A program made the position numbers and the translations under genes. Positions 8,015 to 17,454 of a stretch of 54,399 nt of DNA are shown here, in pieces. How positions within the stretch are numbered: position 1 is the first letter of the stretch; each line of letters opens with the position of its first letter. The notes under the pieces were generated by a model. It did not search any database and had not been told where the DNA came from. It was given only the letters and a program-made list of their open reading frames with translations. Source of the stretch: Planctomycetaceae bacterium (GTDB lineage: Bacteria > Planctomycetota > Planctomycetia > Pirellulales > UBA1268). Location: NCBI GenBank assembly GCA_005791575.1, contig SXWA01000023.1, positions 1 to 54,399 on the forward strand, read 5' to 3'.

Positions 8015-8912
8015 ATCGCCAGTGCTCGATCGCGGTGAAGCAGGCAAACACCCCGAGCACGGCCAGTCCGTAGAGCATCGCGATCAGTGCCAGCGCCACG
8101 TCGTAGGGTTTGGGCGTTGAGAGGGAGACACGGAGGAGGACCGTCGAGATCACGAAGCCGGCATTGCGAAATACGTGTTCGTAGCGGTCGTAGTAGGCCA
8201 GAGAGACGATCAGCAGGAAGACGTCGGTGAAGATCATGAACTCGAAGAATCGGGGAAAGAAAAAGAGATCGACATCGATCGGCGGCGGTGCCAACACCAC
8301 CGGCAACCCCTCGACCAGTCTGGCCCAACTGGCGAGATTGACCAGCGCCAGGGTGACCAGCACGACCAGCAGCAACACCGCCACGGCCTTCTTGAGCTGG
8401 ATGAAGCCCCTCAGGTCACGATGCGTGGGCATCTTCGGCGTCACGTGCCGCAGCAGGTTGAAGCCGGTCACGATCAGGAACATCAAGACGGCCCCGGCCA
8501 TGTCGAACAGGACGACCTTGACCGCGGCGGGCTCCGCCAGCCAGTTTTCCAGGTTGTGGAAACCGCCGATGTCCTTGAATACTCCGCGGACGACGATCAG
8601 CGAAATGATCTGGTACTGCGTGGCGACCTCTCCGGTGTGCGAAGTGGCCAAGGCGAAGACCAGGAGAATCACCTCGTAGAAGAGGATCACGCTGAATGGC
8701 GTGTAGACGGCATGCAGCGGGCTCTCGTTGATCCCCTCGAACAGCGTCTGGGGCACGTCAGGAAACAGCCGGGCGATCCCAATCACGATCAGGTGCACGA
8801 GAAAGCCGACAGCCGCCCCTGTCACGACCATCCTCTCCAGCCAGGCCCGCACGGCCGGGCCATCGAGGATGTCGAAGATGTCGGCCAGCCGGCGGCAGAT
8901 CGAACTGAGCAC
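7962..8912 (-). CDS. Polytopic membrane protein of unknown function
   Basis: A 316-residue protein with about six to eight hydrophobic helices, for example TGAAVGFLVHLIVIGIA, PFSVILFYEVILLVFALA, VVLFDMAGAVLMFLIVTGF and VAVLLLVVLVTLALV. Polar conserved-looking loops include HAVYTPFSVILFYE, VVRGVFKDIG and YYDRYEHVFRNAGF. The GTG start at 8912 is preceded by GGAGAG; the frame stays open to 9092, but that extension is Arg-rich and unlike an N-terminus. No cofactor or transport motif is recognised. It converges on the small gene at 7802. Confidence 0.75.
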   Translation of the reverse strand: MLSSICRRLADIFDILDGPAVRAWLERMVVTGAAVGFLVHLIVIGIARLFPDVPQTLFEGINESPLHAVYTPFSVILFYEVILLVFALATSHTGEVATQYQIISLIVVRGVFKDIGGFHNLENWLAEPAAVKVVLFDMAGAVLMFLIVTGFNLLRHVTPKMPTHRDLRGFIQLKKAVAVLLLVVLVTLALVNLASWARLVEGLPVVLAPPPIDVDLFFFPRFFEFMIFTDVFLLIVSLAYYDRYEHVFRNAGFVISTVLLRVSLSTPKPYDVALALIAMLYGLAVLGVFACFTAIEHWRFTGRGAQPGGPPMPRPD

Positions 8913-9248
8913 GGCAATCTCTCCGTAGTGAGCGATTCGCCGGGGCCGTCGACGCCGGTACCGATCTGATTGTAGACAGACAGCCCCCGCCGGGGGCCGG
9001 CATGCTCCAGAAACCACGGGCGGCCCGCGGAAGCGTGCGGCGGTTGTCGAGCTTCGAGCGAAGTTCGGCAGTTCCGAGCGAAGGGCCTGCAAGACGCTCG
9101 ACCAGCTGGTGCGGTGTGAAACCTCCTCGCAGACCGGAAGGAGTGGGCCACCGCAAGCCGCCGCTGGCCGTCAACCAATCAACGACCGCATGCTGCCCGG
9201 GGGCCACTTCCAGCCGCAAGAAGCCGGCCGCACTTTTCTCCCCGGCAC
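8913..9248. other. Intergenic stretch between two leftward genes
   Basis: No gene is supported here. It holds the ribosome binding site of the leftward membrane protein and a short perfect palindrome, GCCCCC-GCC-GGGGGC, at 8983-8997. The palindrome could terminate transcripts from the large leftward gene ending at 9249, although it lacks a T-run. Confidence 0.4.
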
Positions 9249-12200
9249 TCACAGCCCCCCGCGCAGGAACGCGAGCAGGTCGCGCATCTGGTCGACCGAG
9301 ACCGTCTCCTCCACACCGTCCGGCATGAAGGAGCGGTTGGAGGTGGCGAGCTCGTCGATCTCGGCGCGGGCAATGTTCCGTGTCGTGCCGTCGGCGAGCT
9401 TCATCGTCACGCTCCCGCCCGCTTCGGCCGCCACGATCCCGGCGATCACCTCGCCGGTGGTGAGGACGCAGGTCGAGCCCTGGTAGCCAGGCTGGATGTC
9501 GGCACTGGGGTCGAGGATGTTGGCGAGCAACCGCGACGGGGGGTGCTCGATCACCGTGGCCAGGTTCGGGCCGACGTCGTGGCCGTAAGGACCGCGGCGG
9601 TGACAGGCGGCACAAACGCGCAGATACACCTCGCGGCCACGTGTCCCATCCCCATCCCCATCGAGCGCCGCGGCATAGGCCGCCACGACATCGCGCCGCG
9701 CGGCCGTCGCGCCGCCGGCAAGGAGATCGCGGGCTCTCGTCACGATCGCGGCGTCGGGATTGCCGAGCAGCCGGTCGCGCTGTGGAAGCGTGAGGCTCCC
9801 CGGCGCGAGGAGCCCCGCCTCGATCCGGTCGAGGAGATCAGCCGTCCATGCCGGGCGCGAGAGCCAGACGTCGATCGCCCGGGCCCGCGACGCCGGCCCG
9901 AGCCCCACCCAGGCGGTCGCAATCGCCCCCGGCACCCCCGCCGCCCCGGAGCGGGCGAGGGCATCGAGCGCGAGAGCCTGAGTCTCCGGCTCCACCTGTG
10001 GCACGAGCCACGCCGCGAGCAGGCCGACGGCGCGGTCGCGCGTCGGCGTGGTGCGCGCGAGGAGCCGGGCGGCGATCAGACGGCGCTCGGGGCTGGCGCT
10101 GGCATCGGACGCAAGACCCTCGGCCCGCGCGAGCTCACGGTCGAGCGCCCGAAGCGTGGCCGGCGCCACCTGCATCCGCCACGGATCGGCCCCCGACCGC
10201 TGCATGTCGGCAAGCAGCGGATCGAGCCAGCCGGTGCGGATCCCCTCGGGCACGGCGAGCGCCCCCTCCAGGAGCGCCGTCACGGTGGCCGCGTCGCCGC
10301 GAGCCACCGCCATCGGCAGGATCGACTCCCGGTAGGCATCGGCCACCGCAGGGTCGGCCGCGGCGATGGCCCGCGAGAGTGCCTCCGCATGCGGCACCGC
10401 GGAGGTCATCACCGCCGTGCGGAAGAGCGGATCGGCGGCGTCGGCGACCGCGATCCTCGCCAGCGCCTCCCCCGCGCGTTCGTCGGGCCAGTCGCCGCAG
10501 GCGAGTGCCACCTGGAGGCGGACCTTCGCGTCGGAATCGGTGGCCAGCGCCGCGACGTCGTCGAGCACGGCCGCATCGCCGCGGCCGGCAGCCAACCGCA
10601 CCGCCTGCTCACGGACGCGCGGATGGGAATCGGCCAGTGCCCCGAGCAGGACGTCTCCGCTGAGTGACCCGAGGCGGGCGAGAAGGGCGAGCATCTGGAG
10701 ACGCGACTCGGGGCGCGCCGCGGTCTGCACGCCCCGCTCGAGATGCGTCACTGCCGCGGTACGGAAAGCGGCCTCGCCATGCTCGATGAGGCGCCGCGCC
10801 GCATGGTCACGCTCCCAGGCATTGCCACTCTCCATGAGGGCCGCGAGGTCACCGGGCGTCTGCGCCGCCGCCACCGCCGCCGGGAAGCGGGCGGAGGGCG
10901 CGCCGCCGCGGACGACGCGCCAGATCCGGCCGCGGTCGTCGCCGAGCCGGTATTTCGGCAGCAATTCCGCGCGCCCCTCCGGGGGCAGCCAGTCGGGATG
11001 CTCGATCATGGCGCGATACATGTCGGCCACCCAGAGGGCGCCGTCGGGGCCGATCCGCGTCATCACCGGCCGGCACCAGCGGTCGTCGGAGGCGAAGAAA
11101 TCGGTCGGCCCCTCCTCCTCGGGCCAGCGCGACGTGAAGCTCGCGCCGTCGTCGGTCAGCACGGCATGCTGGACGAGATTGTGGAACGGCTCGCAGACGA
11201 AGGCATGGAGCGTGCCCCGCCCGGCTTCGGTGGGAAACAGCGCCGGCGCGGTATCGATCGAGCTTCCGCAGGCCGACGTGAACCGCCCCGCCTGCTCGAA
11301 CGAATGGAATCGCTTCTCCGGCAGGCTCGCCGGCCGCACCGGCGGGCTCGACGCCCCGAGGACATGCCGGATCGTCCGCTCCGGGGCCACGGCAGGATTC
11401 CGGGCGACAGCGGCCTCGGGGATCACCCACTGCCACAGCGGGTTGGCGTTCTGCGTGCCGAACCAGTGGCCGAACGGATCGCGGTTGCGGCCGAACTGCG
11501 ACGGCCCCGACTCGATCCACACCTGCCCGGAGTCGGGATCGAAACGGAAGTCGTGGCTGCCGAGGGTGTGCTGCGTGCCGCTGCGACGAGACGTGATCAC
11601 CGTCTGCGTGCCGTGGCCCGGGTGATGGCCACCGCTGGCGCACCAGAGCATTCCGTCGAGCCCCATCCGCAGGCCGTTGACGCGGAGCTGCTGGTTCCCC
11701 TCCATGAAGCCGTCGAGCAGCACCTCGCGCGCGTCGCAGACTCCGTCGCCGTCGGTATCGCGGAGGAAGAGGATCTGCGGCGCGGCGGTGACGATCACCC
11801 CGTCGCGCCACACCGCGATCCCGTTGGGGAAGGAGAGCCCCTCGGCGAAGAGGCGGCTCGATTCGTAGCGCCCGTCGCCGTCGATATCCTCGAGCAGGCG
11901 CACGCGGCCGCCGCCGGCGCCGTCCATTCCCGACGGATAGTCGGCCATCTCGACCACCCACAACCGGCCGCGCGCGTCCCAGTCGAAGGCCACCGGATCG
12001 AGCACCTCCGGCTCCGCGGCGACCAGTTCCACGCGGTAGCCGGGAGGCACGCGGATCCCGAGACGGGTCTCCTCCGGGCTCCGCGGCCCCTCGTCGGCAT
12101 CCGGCACCGGCACCGGACTCCCCGGTGTCTGCCCCGACGCCGCGAAGAGGGCCGCGGCTTCGGCGGCGCCGAGCGGCCGGTCGAAGATCGCCACCTCCGC

Positions 12201-14978
12201 GAGGCCGCCGGAAAGCGGGGCGAAGTCGTCGTTCCGAGCCCCGAGGCGAAACTCCCGCGCGGCGGCAGCCGTGACATCCAGCGCGCCGTCGATCTCCGGC
12301 TCCTCCACGCCGTTGAGCCACACCGTGGCCTTCGCGCCGCGGCGCGCGACGACGACATGGTTCCACGTGCCGGGGGGGATGACGGTGCGCCCCACGAGCA
12401 GGCCATCGCGCTCGTTGCCGTCGAAGAGAATCAGCTTGCCGGCGCCGTCGGGCACGGCGCTGCCGGCGATCCCCAGATGGTCCCCCGGGGCGCCGGCGGC
12501 ACCGGCCGGGCCGCGCGAGAAGAGGTAGGCCGCCACCGGGCGGGACCCGGGGGGCAGGTCGTTTCGAAACCACAAGGCGACGCTCCAGTCGGCGTCGAGG
12601 ATCTCGTCGCGGCCGGCGAGGTGCCCGCCGCGGAACGTGCCGCGGGCCCGCGGATGGAAGGTGACGGCACCGCTCGCGGCCAGGTCGCCAGGCTGCGCGG
12701 CGAGCGCCCAGGTGCGCGTGGGCGCGAGTGCGGCCACCCGCGCCGCATGATCGGCGGGGAAGTCGGGGACGCCGGCGCGCCGTGCCTCGCGCTCCTCCTC
12801 GGCCCTGCGCCGCGCCTCGCGCGTCGCCCGCTCCGCCCCCACGCCCGATGCCTCCCAGAGCGCGCGGATCGCGGCGGCGTCGAGCGCCCGGTCAAAGAGC
12901 GCGATCTCGTCGATCTTCCCCTGCAGCCCCGCGCCGAGCACGATCGGGCCGGCGCCGCTGGCCGCCTTGCCTGCCAGCCCCGCGGCCACCAGGCCGTCGA
13001 TCGACACCTCGACACGCTCCCCACGGCGCACCAGCGCGATCTGATGCCAGTCGTCGGCCCGGAGCGGCAGGCCAGAGCGCTGCTCGCCGAGGGAGAGGAC
13101 GAGCGCGTGCGATGCGTCCTGGCTGGCGACGAGCGGGTCGGCCGCGATACCGGTGCAGACCGTGCCGCGGCGCTCGGAGGCCCCGGAGGGCTCGCCGAGC
13201 CAGATCCACCAGACACGCGTGGCGTCTGCCGGCGGGGCGGCGGGAAGTTCGACCGATCCGCCGGCGAGATGAACGGCACGGTTGATCGATCCCGGAGCGG
13301 CGAAGCCCCCTGGCCGCAGCGGGCTCTCCGCGCCGATGCCGCTGCCCGCTCCGACGCCGGGGAGATACCAGGCGAAGCCGGGGGTGAGCCGCGCGGCCGT
13401 CCCCCCGGCCCGTGCGTCTTCAAGCACCGTGCCCTCGTCGTCGTTGCAGCGCCAATACCCGGCCGGGTTCTCGGCGAGGACCGCTTCGGCTGCCGGTCCG
13501 GCCGGGTGGGACGGCGTGCGACGGCGGCTGCCGGTCACCTCCTCGAGCGCCCGGGCGAGCGCGTCGACGATCTTCGTCTCGGCCTCCACCTCGAGGCCGG
13601 CGGTGCGGGCGGGCCAGGTGGTGTATCCGCCGAGGGCATGCTGCTCCGGCGGCGGGATGTAGCCCTCGGCGCCGTTGGCGAGTTCGACATTGAAGTGGAG
13701 CCGCGCCGGGGAGCGGGAGCGGAGCTTCAGTCCCGTGAGCGCGTAGACCTCATTGGGGAGGGCCGCGATCGTGGCGTCGCCGATACGGATCGCCTGGACG
13801 AGGAGCTTCGTGCGCTGCCGCTCGTGGAGGATGAGTGCCTCGCGCGCGTAGACCTCGGAGATGTTGCGGGGAAGATCGTCGGGGATGCCGGCGGCAATGG
13901 CATTCGCCCAGGCGAGCCGCGCCGCGTCGGGGGTCCGGTAGGCGAGGTCGAGCTCGCGCTGGGCGCTGGCCAGCGTGGCGTCGTCGCGGTACTCGATCTG
14001 CCCGAGCGCCTCCGCTGCGCGCCTCGCCACCGCGGCGGCGTATTCGTGGATCGGGGGCGCGGCCCGCGCGGCGCCGTAGTCCATCCACATCAGGTCCCCG
14101 CTCGTGCCCTGGGAGAGCGCGCAGACGAAGGGACCGTTCCCATCCCCCGGCTCGCCGACCATGCCGGCGAGGAAGCGACAGAAGTGACCGAAGTAGTCGG
14201 CGGAGACGGCGGGCGCGCCGAAGTAGTGCTGCGAGTAGTTGGCGAGGACGGCGAGCGGCTTGCCGGAGGCGGCACGCACGGACACGACCGAGAGTTGGGG
14301 ATCGACCGGCCCTGACGGACCGATCACCTCCTTCGAGAGATGGCCCGGGTGCATGTGGGCGAGGCCGGTTGGATTGCCGAAGGGATCGACGACACGCGTC
14401 TCCGGCCGGCGGATCCAGCGGCGGTTGTGGGTGTGGATCCAGTCGTCCACCGCCGCGACGCCGATCGCCGCCGGCTCGAGGCGGTCGTTTGCCGCCACGA
14501 TCGCCCCGGCGATCGCCGCCGGGAGCCGCGCCGCGTACCCGGCATCGACGCGCGTCCCCAGGCACCCGAGAGCCGCCGGTGCCGAATGGGTGTGGGTCGC
14601 GGAGATCATCATCCGGTCCGGGAGAATTCCGGTGCCCTCCGCCGCGAGGCGCTTCGCCTCGTCGAGGAGCGCGCGCGGCATCATGCACGAGTCGACGACC
14701 ACGAGCGCCAGCCGCACCGGCTCCGCCCCCTCCGGGCCGCCACCGTCGTCGAGAACGATCGCCCGCACCAGGAGTGCATCGTGCACGCGTTCGGCCCGCC
14801 CCTCGAGGAACCCGCCGGCGACGATCGCCGGCCGCTCGGGGGAGCAATCACGCGGCGTGACGTCGACCGTCGCGGCCCCGGCACGGAAAGGTCCGGCGAC
14901 GGCACGCGGCTCGGCCACGGGGAGCCCGAGCAGGGCCACCAGCACCGGCACGACGGGAAAGCGACAACGGGCGGACAT
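9249..14978 (-). CDS. Giant secreted fusion: ceramidase-like, LamG x2, propeller dehydrogenase, HEAT, haem c
   Basis: Exported protein of 1909 residues. After a signal peptide, residues about 30-500 resemble neutral/alkaline ceramidase N-domains ([20 protein letters not shown]). Two concanavalin-like LamG domains follow (about 510-710 and 770-950). Next is the planctomycete propeller 'membrane-bound dehydrogenase' domain (about 970-1370, [18 protein letters not shown]), then HEAT-like repeats. The C-terminal Planctomycete haem domain carries VCAACH (CxxCH) and [14 protein letters not shown]. Family knowledge links the last parts to periplasmic electron transfer or sugar oxidation; joining them to a ceramidase-like amidase suggests lipid or amide substrates, which is inference. 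GGAGA precedes the ATG. The long open frames on the opposite strand are shadows. Confidence 0.9.
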   Translation of the reverse strand: MSARCRFPVVPVLVALLGLPVAEPRAVAGPFRAGAATVDVTPRDCSPERPAIVAGGFLEGRAERVHDALLVRAIVLDDGGGPEGAEPVRLALVVVDSCMMPRALLDEAKRLAAEGTGILPDRMMISATHTHSAPAALGCLGTRVDAGYAARLPAAIAGAIVAANDRLEPAAIGVAAVDDWIHTHNRRWIRRPETRVVDPFGNPTGLAHMHPGHLSKEVIGPSGPVDPQLSVVSVRAASGKPLAVLANYSQHYFGAPAVSADYFGHFCRFLAGMVGEPGDGNGPFVCALSQGTSGDLMWMDYGAARAAPPIHEYAAAVARRAAEALGQIEYRDDATLASAQRELDLAYRTPDAARLAWANAIAAGIPDDLPRNISEVYAREALILHERQRTKLLVQAIRIGDATIAALPNEVYALTGLKLRSRSPARLHFNVELANGAEGYIPPPEQHALGGYTTWPARTAGLEVEAETKIVDALARALEEVTGSRRRTPSHPAGPAAEAVLAENPAGYWRCNDDEGTVLEDARAGGTAARLTPGFAWYLPGVGAGSGIGAESPLRPGGFAAPGSINRAVHLAGGSVELPAAPPADATRVWWIWLGEPSGASERRGTVCTGIAADPLVASQDASHALVLSLGEQRSGLPLRADDWHQIALVRRGERVEVSIDGLVAAGLAGKAASGAGPIVLGAGLQGKIDEIALFDRALDAAAIRALWEASGVGAERATREARRRAEEEREARRAGVPDFPADHAARVAALAPTRTWALAAQPGDLAASGAVTFHPRARGTFRGGHLAGRDEILDADWSVALWFRNDLPPGSRPVAAYLFSRGPAGAAGAPGDHLGIAGSAVPDGAGKLILFDGNERDGLLVGRTVIPPGTWNHVVVARRGAKATVWLNGVEEPEIDGALDVTAAAAREFRLGARNDDFAPLSGGLAEVAIFDRPLGAAEAAALFAASGQTPGSPVPVPDADEGPRSPEETRLGIRVPPGYRVELVAAEPEVLDPVAFDWDARGRLWVVEMADYPSGMDGAGGGRVRLLEDIDGDGRYESSRLFAEGLSFPNGIAVWRDGVIVTAAPQILFLRDTDGDGVCDAREVLLDGFMEGNQQLRVNGLRMGLDGMLWCASGGHHPGHGTQTVITSRRSGTQHTLGSHDFRFDPDSGQVWIESGPSQFGRNRDPFGHWFGTQNANPLWQWVIPEAAVARNPAVAPERTIRHVLGASSPPVRPASLPEKRFHSFEQAGRFTSACGSSIDTAPALFPTEAGRGTLHAFVCEPFHNLVQHAVLTDDGASFTSRWPEEEGPTDFFASDDRWCRPVMTRIGPDGALWVADMYRAMIEHPDWLPPEGRAELLPKYRLGDDRGRIWRVVRGGAPSARFPAAVAAAQTPGDLAALMESGNAWERDHAARRLIEHGEAAFRTAAVTHLERGVQTAARPESRLQMLALLARLGSLSGDVLLGALADSHPRVREQAVRLAAGRGDAAVLDDVAALATDSDAKVRLQVALACGDWPDERAGEALARIAVADAADPLFRTAVMTSAVPHAEALSRAIAAADPAVADAYRESILPMAVARGDAATVTALLEGALAVPEGIRTGWLDPLLADMQRSGADPWRMQVAPATLRALDRELARAEGLASDASASPERRLIAARLLARTTPTRDRAVGLLAAWLVPQVEPETQALALDALARSGAAGVPGAIATAWVGLGPASRARAIDVWLSRPAWTADLLDRIEAGLLAPGSLTLPQRDRLLGNPDAAIVTRARDLLAGGATAARRDVVAAYAAALDGDGDGTRGREVYLRVCAACHRRGPYGHDVGPNLATVIEHPPSRLLANILDPSADIQPGYQGSTCVLTTGEVIAGIVAAEAGGSVTMKLADGTTRNIARAEIDELATSNRSFMPDGVEETVSVDQMRDLLAFLRGGL

Positions 14979-15022
14979 CGGGCGTCTCCAGACTGCGACG
15001 GCGGGAGCGGTTGTCGGGCGAA

Positions 15023-15170
15023 CAGTCCGTGGTCACAGTCCATCCCTGGCTTCGGCCACTCGAAAAGCCCTGGCCTTTGGCCACTCGAAAAGCAGAGCTT
15101 TTCACGGGAGCCGCGCTCCCGGCACCTCATCGTTGACGTGCCGCAGGCTGTTTGTCCACAGCCCGTCAGG
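15023..15170 (+). repeat. Hairpin-array repeat, copy C, with internal duplication
   Basis: Longer than the other copies because a module of about 25 bases (CCTGGC...GGCCACTCGAAAAG) occurs twice in tandem at about 15042-15092. Stem 2 is GAAAAGC-AGA-GCTTTTC and stem 3 is GGGAGC-CGC-GCTCCC. Stem 4 is partly broken (GCACCTCA/TGACGTGC). It lies in the divergent region between the giant leftward gene and the fasciclin gene. Confidence 0.9.
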
Positions 15171-15246
15171 GCACTGTGGGGAACTTGCCACCCCATTCGA
15201 GGTGCCTACACTTCTCCAAACTGATCATTCCCCCAGGACCACCGCC

Positions 15247-15993
15247 ATGTCGAAGCATGTTCTCGTCGCCTGTGTCACGTTGGGCCTCGCGATCGGCTCT
15301 GCTGCCTCGCCTGCCGGCCAGTGCAACCGGGGGGGCGGTCACCGGCGGGCCTACTCCTCCCAGCCGGCGACGCGGTCCCATGCCGGTCACAATCCAACCG
15401 GTCACAATCCAGTCGTCCACAACGATGGCTCCGTCGTCACCCATCCCGGGATCACGGGCCGAGTCGTGCACGCCCCTCGGCATGAGAGCATCTCCGGGGA
15501 GCGGATCATCAGCGAGCGGGTGATCTCGACCTCCCCTGCTACCGGTGCCAGCGTCGCCTCTCCGGTAGCCTCCCCGGCGAAGGACATCGTCGACACCGCC
15601 GTCGGTGCCGGAACCTTCAAGACGCTTGCCGCGGCCCTTGGTGCCGCCGATCTCGTCTCCACGCTCAAGGGAGAGGGTCCGTTCACCGTCTTCGCCCCGA
15701 CCGACGAAGCCTTCGCCAAGCTGCCTGCGGGCACGGTGGAATCGCTGCTCGAGCCGCAGAACCGCGACAAGCTCAAGGAGATCCTGCTGCTCCACGTCGT
15801 TCCCGGGAAAGTGTTGGCGAAGGACGTCGTCGGCCTCACCGAGGCGACCACCGCCGGCGGCGGCACACTTTCGATCTCCACCGACGGCGGAGTGAAGGTG
15901 GGCACCGCGTCGGGGAAGGCGAATGTCGTGAAGACCGACATCAACGCGAAGAACGGTGTGATCCACGTGATCGACTCCGTGATTCTCCCCTGA
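15247..15993 (+). CDS. Secreted fasciclin (FAS1) domain protein
   Basis: Extracellular adhesion-type protein of 248 residues. Seen: signal peptide ([20 protein letters not shown]), a His/Asn-rich linker ([17 protein letters not shown]), then one FAS1 domain from about residue 115 to the end, with the H1 motif [15 protein letters not shown] and the H2-type end [21 protein letters not shown]. The ATG at 15247 is chosen because it opens the signal peptide; the longer open frame upstream reads through repeat copy C. Family members mediate cell-cell or cell-matrix contacts; the His-rich linker could bind metal. Confidence 0.92.
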   Translation: MSKHVLVACVTLGLAIGSAASPAGQCNRGGGHRRAYSSQPATRSHAGHNPTGHNPVVHNDGSVVTHPGITGRVVHAPRHESISGERIISERVISTSPATGASVASPVASPAKDIVDTAVGAGTFKTLAAALGAADLVSTLKGEGPFTVFAPTDEAFAKLPAGTVESLLEPQNRDKLKEILLLHVVPGKVLAKDVVGLTEATTAGGGTLSISTDGGVKVGTASGKANVVKTDINAKNGVIHVIDSVILP

Positions 15994-16178
15994 GTGCCAC
16001 CAAACGAACCCCGCCACGGATAACCGGTGCCCTGCGGAGATTGCTCCGCAGGGCATCTGTGTTTTCAGCCCGGCTGGGAAGTGCCGATGCCCGATCAGGC
16101 GTTGGGGGAGGCGCCGGAACCGGTCGTCGCTGGAAGAGCCGACCGGCGACATGCAGGTGTTCGAGGCGACCCTGGCCG

Positions 16179-16297
16179 CCCGTGGCCAAAGTCCATCCCT
16201 GGCCTTTGTCCACTCGAAAACCTGCGGTTTTCACGGGAGCTTCGCTCCCGGCACCTCCATCCGTGAGGTGCAGCAGGCTGTGATCACAGCCTGCTGG
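16179..16297 (+). repeat. Hairpin-array repeat, copy D
   Basis: Well-preserved forward copy. Stem 2 is GAAAACC-TGC-GGTTTTC, stem 3 GGGAGC-TTC-GCTCCC, and stem 4 carries one extra C (a bulge). Stem 5 is a perfect palindrome, CAGCAGGCTGTG/CACAGCCTGCTG around a central ATCA-like core. It sits between the 3' ends of the fasciclin gene and the leftward CsbD gene. Confidence 0.93.
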
Positions 16298-16308
16298 GGT
16301 TCGAGTCC
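16298..16308 (+). other. tRNA T-arm-like 11-mer at the edge of repeat copy D
   Basis: GGTTCGAGTCC matches the tRNA T-loop (B box) consensus exactly and is followed by TACGCCCCCGCT, which looks like a T-stem and acceptor end. The rest of a tRNA is absent: immediately upstream is repeat copy D. It may be a tRNA 3' remnant at a recombination junction, or chance. Confidence 0.25.
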
Positions 16309-16421
16309 TACGCCCCCGCTCATCGAAGCAGTGCCGCTCTGGCTGGGATCGCCGAACGGCTTCCATGGCATCTTTGACGACACCCACCGCACCGGCAGCG
16401 GCGGCCGAGATGGCCCGCAGG

Positions 16422-16607
16422 CTACATGTCGGCGAGGAGCTTTCGGATCTGATCCTGGGTCTGCCCCAGTTTCTTCTGCAGGCAGCCGAGGAGTTCGTTC
16501 TCCTTGCCCTTCGCGTACATCAAATCGTCGTCGGTCAATTGGGCGTATTTCTGCTTCAGCTTGCCCTTCAACTCGTTTCACTCTCCCTTGAAAGTCAGTT
16601 CGTTCAT
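16422..16607 (-). pseudogene. CsbD-family protein interrupted by TGA at codon 10
   Basis: The leftward frame reads MNELTFKGE, then TGA at 16580-16578, then NELKGKLKQKYAQLTDDDL and on through LLGCLQKKLGQTQDQIRKLL to a TAG, for 61 sense codons. The family (small stress proteins, Pfam CsbD) has a tryptophan in GEWNELKG, so TGA sits where TGG is expected. This is either a one-base nonsense mutation, a sequencing error, or a site where translation restarts at the TTG of codon 13, which has GGGAGAG upstream. A general TGA-to-Trp code is not supported because many other genes here end in TGA. Confidence 0.85.
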
Positions 16608-16647
16608 GGTCGGTTTCCCTGTGCTTGTTTCTGGATCCACGAAATGA

Positions 16648-16833
16648 TCACGAGTCGATATTGATTGGCGGGGACATGCCCCGCCGTCCGAAGACCAAGG
16701 CGATGACGAACAGGGCCAGAAACACCACGAACAGCAGCCGGGCGATGTCGGTCGCCGCGGCCGCGATGCCGCCGAATCCGAACACGCCGGCGATGATCGC
16801 CACGATCAGAAACAGGATCGCCCATCGAAGCAT
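16648..16833 (-). CDS. DUF1328 small membrane protein
   Basis: A 61-residue two-helix membrane protein: [35 protein letters not shown] and [16 protein letters not shown]. It is the YtjA/DUF1328 pattern, often found near CsbD and other envelope-stress genes. The ATG at 16833 has GGAGGTG directly upstream; an in-frame GTG six codons earlier is less likely. It is co-directional with the broken CsbD gene 40 bases downstream, so the two probably formed one small stress operon. The biochemical function of the family is unknown. Confidence 0.9.
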   Translation of the reverse strand: MLRWAILFLIVAIIAGVFGFGGIAAAATDIARLLFVVFLALFVIALVFGRRGMSPPINIDS

Positions 16834-16861
16834 GAGAACACCTCCTCCCACGACATGACTC

Positions 16862-17197
16862 GTCGATCACGTGCCGTTGAAGGGGGGCACGAATCCCGTC
16901 GCGATTCCGCCCGCGGTCGACCCGCTTCGCGCTGACGCGGAGCATCCGGCCGCACGGGGGCTGCACGGCAACGTTACGCAGAAGCTCCACCGCAGCGAGA
17001 AGCCGGTGGTCGATGGCCACTTTCGGTGGGGCTGCAGGGTGCCAACGTGGCGCGACACTTCCCGCGGTCCGGGTCACTCGGGGGTGTCGTGAGGGTGTGC
17101 TGGCCCCCGCTGTGGCACGCGGCGTCGAGGCGATACGGCGCCGCCGATGCGGCCGCACAGGGCTGCCAGGCTTCGGGAGCCAGGGAGCGGTATGCCA
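16862..17197. other. Gene-free stretch upstream of DUF1328
   Basis: I see no gene on either strand; the open frames are short and Arg/Pro-rich. It should hold the promoter of the leftward DUF1328-CsbD pair. It ends at repeat copy E. Confidence 0.4.
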
Positions 17198-17314
17198 GCA
17201 GCCCGTGCATCCCTGGCCTTTGGCCAATTGAAAAGCTGTGCGCTTTTCACGGAAGCTGTGCTCCCGGCACCTCATCCGTGAGGTGCAGCAGGCTGTTTGT
17301 CCACAGCCTGCCAG
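17198..17314 (+). repeat. Hairpin-array repeat, copy E
   Basis: Forward copy in which the first arm of stem 1 is deleted (CAGCCCGTG runs directly into ATCCCTGG). Stem 2 is GAAAAGC-TGTGC-GCTTTTC, stem 4 is intact, and stem 5 is AGGCTGT/ACAGCCT. It lies between the upstream region of DUF1328 and the 3' side of the leftward propeller gene. Confidence 0.92.
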
Positions 17315-17454
17315 GGCAAGACGGGAGGGGGAGAATCAATTCCGGATCGATCTGGCCTTCGTCCTGCGCGAAGATCTCCAACTCTGCGAGGAGGCGCTGA
17401 CCGCACCGTCACCGGACTGCGGCGATCCGCGCTCCGCCCGGGGCCGAAGGAACT

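Noticed and set aside
10743-14315. Very long open frame on the + strand opposite the giant leftward gene
   Set aside because: It is the antisense shadow of a GC-rich coding region: Arg/His/Gly-rich with no domains, whereas the leftward frame has many clear motifs.
16422-16607. Reassignment of TGA to tryptophan in this organism
   Set aside because: Many well-defined genes here end in TGA (blh, crtY, the prenyltransferase, the ABC ATPase, the permease), so TGA is a normal stop.
17315-17454. Small rightward frames between repeat copy E and the propeller gene
   Set aside because: Short, overlapping the repeat and without start signals; they appear to be random open frames in GC-rich DNA.
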